Assembly: GCF_963576545.1 (NCBI RefSeq) | Contig: NW_026870560.1 | Span: 1,180,501 to 1,244,500, forward strand | Length of the DNA stretch: 64,000 nt | Source: Limanda limanda | Lineage: Eukaryota; Chordata; Actinopteri; Pleuronectiformes; Pleuronectidae | Reading direction: 5' to 3' | Made by a program: the position numbers and the translations under genes | In this document: piece by piece, positions 62,046 to 64,000 of the stretch | How the letters are laid out: the number at the start of each line of letters is the position of its first letter | Position numbering within the stretch: the stretch's first letter is position 1 | The notes under the pieces: model-generated | The model's input: the letters and a program-made list of their open reading frames with translations, nothing else | What the model was told of the DNA's origin: nothing | The model's database searches: none

Positions 62046-64000
62046 AAGTCTCTCCGACCTTCACAAAAAAAGTTATTCAAGAATATCTCCTCAGATTTGG
62101 GGGAATTTCGTCGGTCGACCTCTTCCGAAGGTCGTACAAGCTCGGGGATGGTACCAATCGATCCGCAGGACCCAAATTAGTCCAGATGCAACCACTTTCC
62201 AAGTCTCTCCGACCTTCACAAAAAAAGTTATTCAAGAATATCTCTTTCTCCTATGTGCTTTCATCCCTAACCCTAACCCTAACCCTTCCGAAAGTCGGAG
62301 AAGCTCAAGGATGGTACCGATCGATGCGCGCTACCCCATTTAGTGGGGGTAGAGCCTACTTGCAAGTCTCTCCGACCTTCACAAAAAAAGTTATTCAAGA
62401 ATATCTCCTCAGATTTGGGGGAATTTCGTCGGTCGACCTCTTCCGAAGGTCGTACAAGCTCGGGGATGGTACCAATCGATCCGCAGGACCCAAATTAGTC
62501 CAGATGCAACCACTTTCCAAGTCTCTCCGACCTTTACAAAAAAAGTTATTCAAGAATATCTCTTTCTCCTATGTGCTTTCATCCCTAACCCTAACCCTAA
62601 CCCTTCCGAAAGTCGGAGAAGCTCAAGGATGGTACCGATCGATGCGCGCTACCCCATTTAGTGGGGGTAGAGCCTACTTGCAAGTCTCTCCGACCTTCAC
62701 AAAAAAAGTTATTCAAGAATATCTCTTTCTCCTATGTGCTTTCATCCCTAACCCTAACCCTAACCCTTCCGAAAGTCGGAGAAGCTCAAGGATGGTACCG
62801 ATCGATGCGCGCTACCCCATTTAGTGGGGGTAGAGCCTACTTGCAAGTCTCTCCGACCTTCACAAAAAAAGTTATTCAAGAATATCTCTTTCTCCTATGT
62901 GCTTTCATCCCTAACCCTAACCCTAACCCTTCCGAAAGTCGGAGAAGCTCAAGGATGGTACCGATCGATGCGCGCTACCCCATTTAGTGGGGGTAGAGCC
63001 TACTTGCAAGTCTCTCCGACCTTCACAAAAAAAGTTATTCAAGAATATCTCTTTCTCCTATGTGCTTTCATCCCTAACCCTAACCCTAACCCTTCCGAAA
63101 GTCGGAGAAGCTCAAGGATGGTACCGATCGATGCGCGCAACCCCATTTAGTGGGGGTAGAGCCTACTTGCAAGTCTCTCCGACCTTCACAAAAAAAGTTA
63201 TTCAAGAATATCTCCTCAGATTTGGGGGAATTTCGTCGGTCGACCTCTTCCAAAGGTCGTACAAGCTCGGGGATGGTACCAATCGATCCGCAGGACCCAA
63301 ATTAGTCCAGATGCAACCACTTTCCAAGTCTCTCCGACCTTCACAAAAAAAGTTATTCAAGAATATCTCTTTCTCCTATGTGCTTTCAACCCTAACCCTA
63401 ACCCTAACCCTTCCGAAAGTCGGAGAAGCTCAAAGATGGTACCGATCGATGCGCGCTACCCCATTTAGTGGGGGTAGAGCCTACTTGCAAGTCTTTCCGA
63501 CCTTCACAAAAAAAGTTATTCAAGAATATCTCCTCAGATTTGGGGGAATTTCGTCGGTCGACCTCTTCCGAAGGTCGTACAAGCTCGGGGATGGTACCAA
63601 TCGATCCGCAGGACCCAAATTAGTCCAGATGCAACCACTTTCCAAGTCTCTCCGACCTTCACAAAAAAAGTTATTCAAGAATATCTCTTTCTCCTATGTG
63701 CTTTCATCCCTAACCCTAACCCTAACCCTTCCGAAAGTCGGAGAAGCTCAAGGATGGTACCGATCGATGCGCGCTACCCCATTTAGTGGGGGTAGAGCCT
63801 ACTTGCAAGTCTCTCCGACCTTCACAAAAAAAGTTATTCAAGAATATCTCTTTCTCCTATGTGCTTTCATCCCTAACCCTAACCCTAACCCTTCCGAAAG
63901 TCGGAGAAGCTCAAGGATGGTACCGATCGATGCGCGCTACCCCATTTAGTGGGGGTAGAGCCTACTTGCAAGTCTCTCCGACCTTCACAAAAAAAGTTAT
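62046..64000 (+). repeat. Block 24: N T N 4T N T N 2T plus partial T
   Basis: N at 62046, 62364, 63171 and 63489; the last unit starts at 63970 and is cut by the window edge. GACCTTTAC recurs near 62533. The stretch 63.25-63.5 kb has several private changes: CCAAAGG near 63251, TTCAACCC near 63388, CAAAGATGG near 63434 and GTCTTTCC near 63496. Confidence 0.9.

Larger units (their letters stand above)
1..64000 (+). repeat. Two-monomer satellite array with embedded telomere motifs
   Basis: The entire window is a head-to-tail tandem array that begins exactly at a unit boundary and runs off the right edge. Every unit starts with AAGTCTCTCCGACCTTC. Stepping from start to start gives 280 T units (163 bp), 16 t units (157 bp), one 162-bp T unit and 101 N units (155 bp), plus 31 bp of a further unit. 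N units start at spacings of 318, 481, 644 or 807 bp or more, according to the number of intervening T units. All units are on the same strand. No unique DNA, transposon end or gene interrupts the array. This architecture is typical of subtelomeric or pericentromeric satellite DNA with higher-order structure. I do not recognise the family by name. Confidence 0.97.

Noticed and set aside
55..63949. More than 200 overlapping plus-strand open frames of 60-320 codons
   Set aside because: They are translations of the satellite in successive registers, overlap each other by design of the repeat, use GTG or ATG inside every unit, and have no counterpart to a known domain. Their length follows from T+N being 318 bp.
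1..64000. CRISPR array
   Set aside because: Units are 155-163 bp and identical throughout; there are no short repeats with unique spacers and no cas genes.
1..64000. A true terminal telomere
   Set aside because: The telomere motif never exceeds about four tracts in a row and is always embedded in the same monomer.
1..64000. 5S rRNA, tRNA or other RNA gene repeat
   Set aside because: No internal promoter boxes, cloverleaf or conserved rRNA segments are recognisable in either monomer. A transcript of the satellite itself cannot be excluded from sequence.
1..64000. Transposable element or its internal tandem repeats
   Set aside because: No terminal inverted repeats, target-site duplications, long terminal repeats or coding remnants are present; units join seamlessly.
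1..64000. Minus-strand genes
   Set aside because: The minus strand carries the same repeat and I found no open frame of gene length on it.

Overview
The whole window is one uninterrupted block of eukaryotic satellite DNA. I see no protein-coding gene, RNA gene, transposon, CRISPR array or unique sequence on either strand. The array consists of two related monomers, all in the same orientation. The T unit is 163 bp and carries four CCC tracts spaced by TAA, which is the C-rich strand of a TTAGGG-type telomere. The N unit is 155 bp and has a different centre with no telomere motif. Walking the array unit by unit from base 1 gives 398 complete units: 280 T of 163 bp, 16 t of 157 bp (one CCCTAA fewer), one T of 162 bp, and 101 N of 155 bp. 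A 31-bp partial unit follows from 63970. These lengths sum exactly to the window, so nothing is left unexplained at unit level.

The organism is a eukaryote, but the sequence does not fix the taxon. TTAGGG-type repeats occur in vertebrates, many fungi and protists, and some plants. Unit lengths close to a nucleosome, high homogeneity and embedded telomere motif suggest subtelomeric or pericentromeric heterochromatin; this is inference. Several recurrent subfamily mutations are CpG transitions, which fits a genome with cytosine methylation.

Layout, with T/t/N as above. N units are never adjacent to each other, and runs of T between them are 1 to 9 units long. A basic higher-order repeat of eight units (N 2T N 4T, 1288 bp) recurs from end to end. 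Larger tandem or dispersed duplications sit on top of it: 1-956 repeated at 5954 and 10931; 957-2888 repeated at 9162; 12-unit periods of 1940 bp around 7.7-14.1 kb; a 35-unit, 5605-bp tandem duplication covering about 21.9-34.07 kb; the 1288-bp period at 36.16-39.86 kb; a 1771-bp, 11-unit period in three copies at 45.46-50.93 kb; and a 2739-bp, 17-unit duplication at 57.54-62.05 kb. The remainder is a mixture of the same units.

Nothing here works as genes together. Long open frames exist only because T+N is 318 bp, a multiple of three. The points of interest are the array architecture, the telomere motif and its G-quadruplex potential in three quarters of the units, the mosaic relationship of T and N, and the inverted repeats inside each unit.
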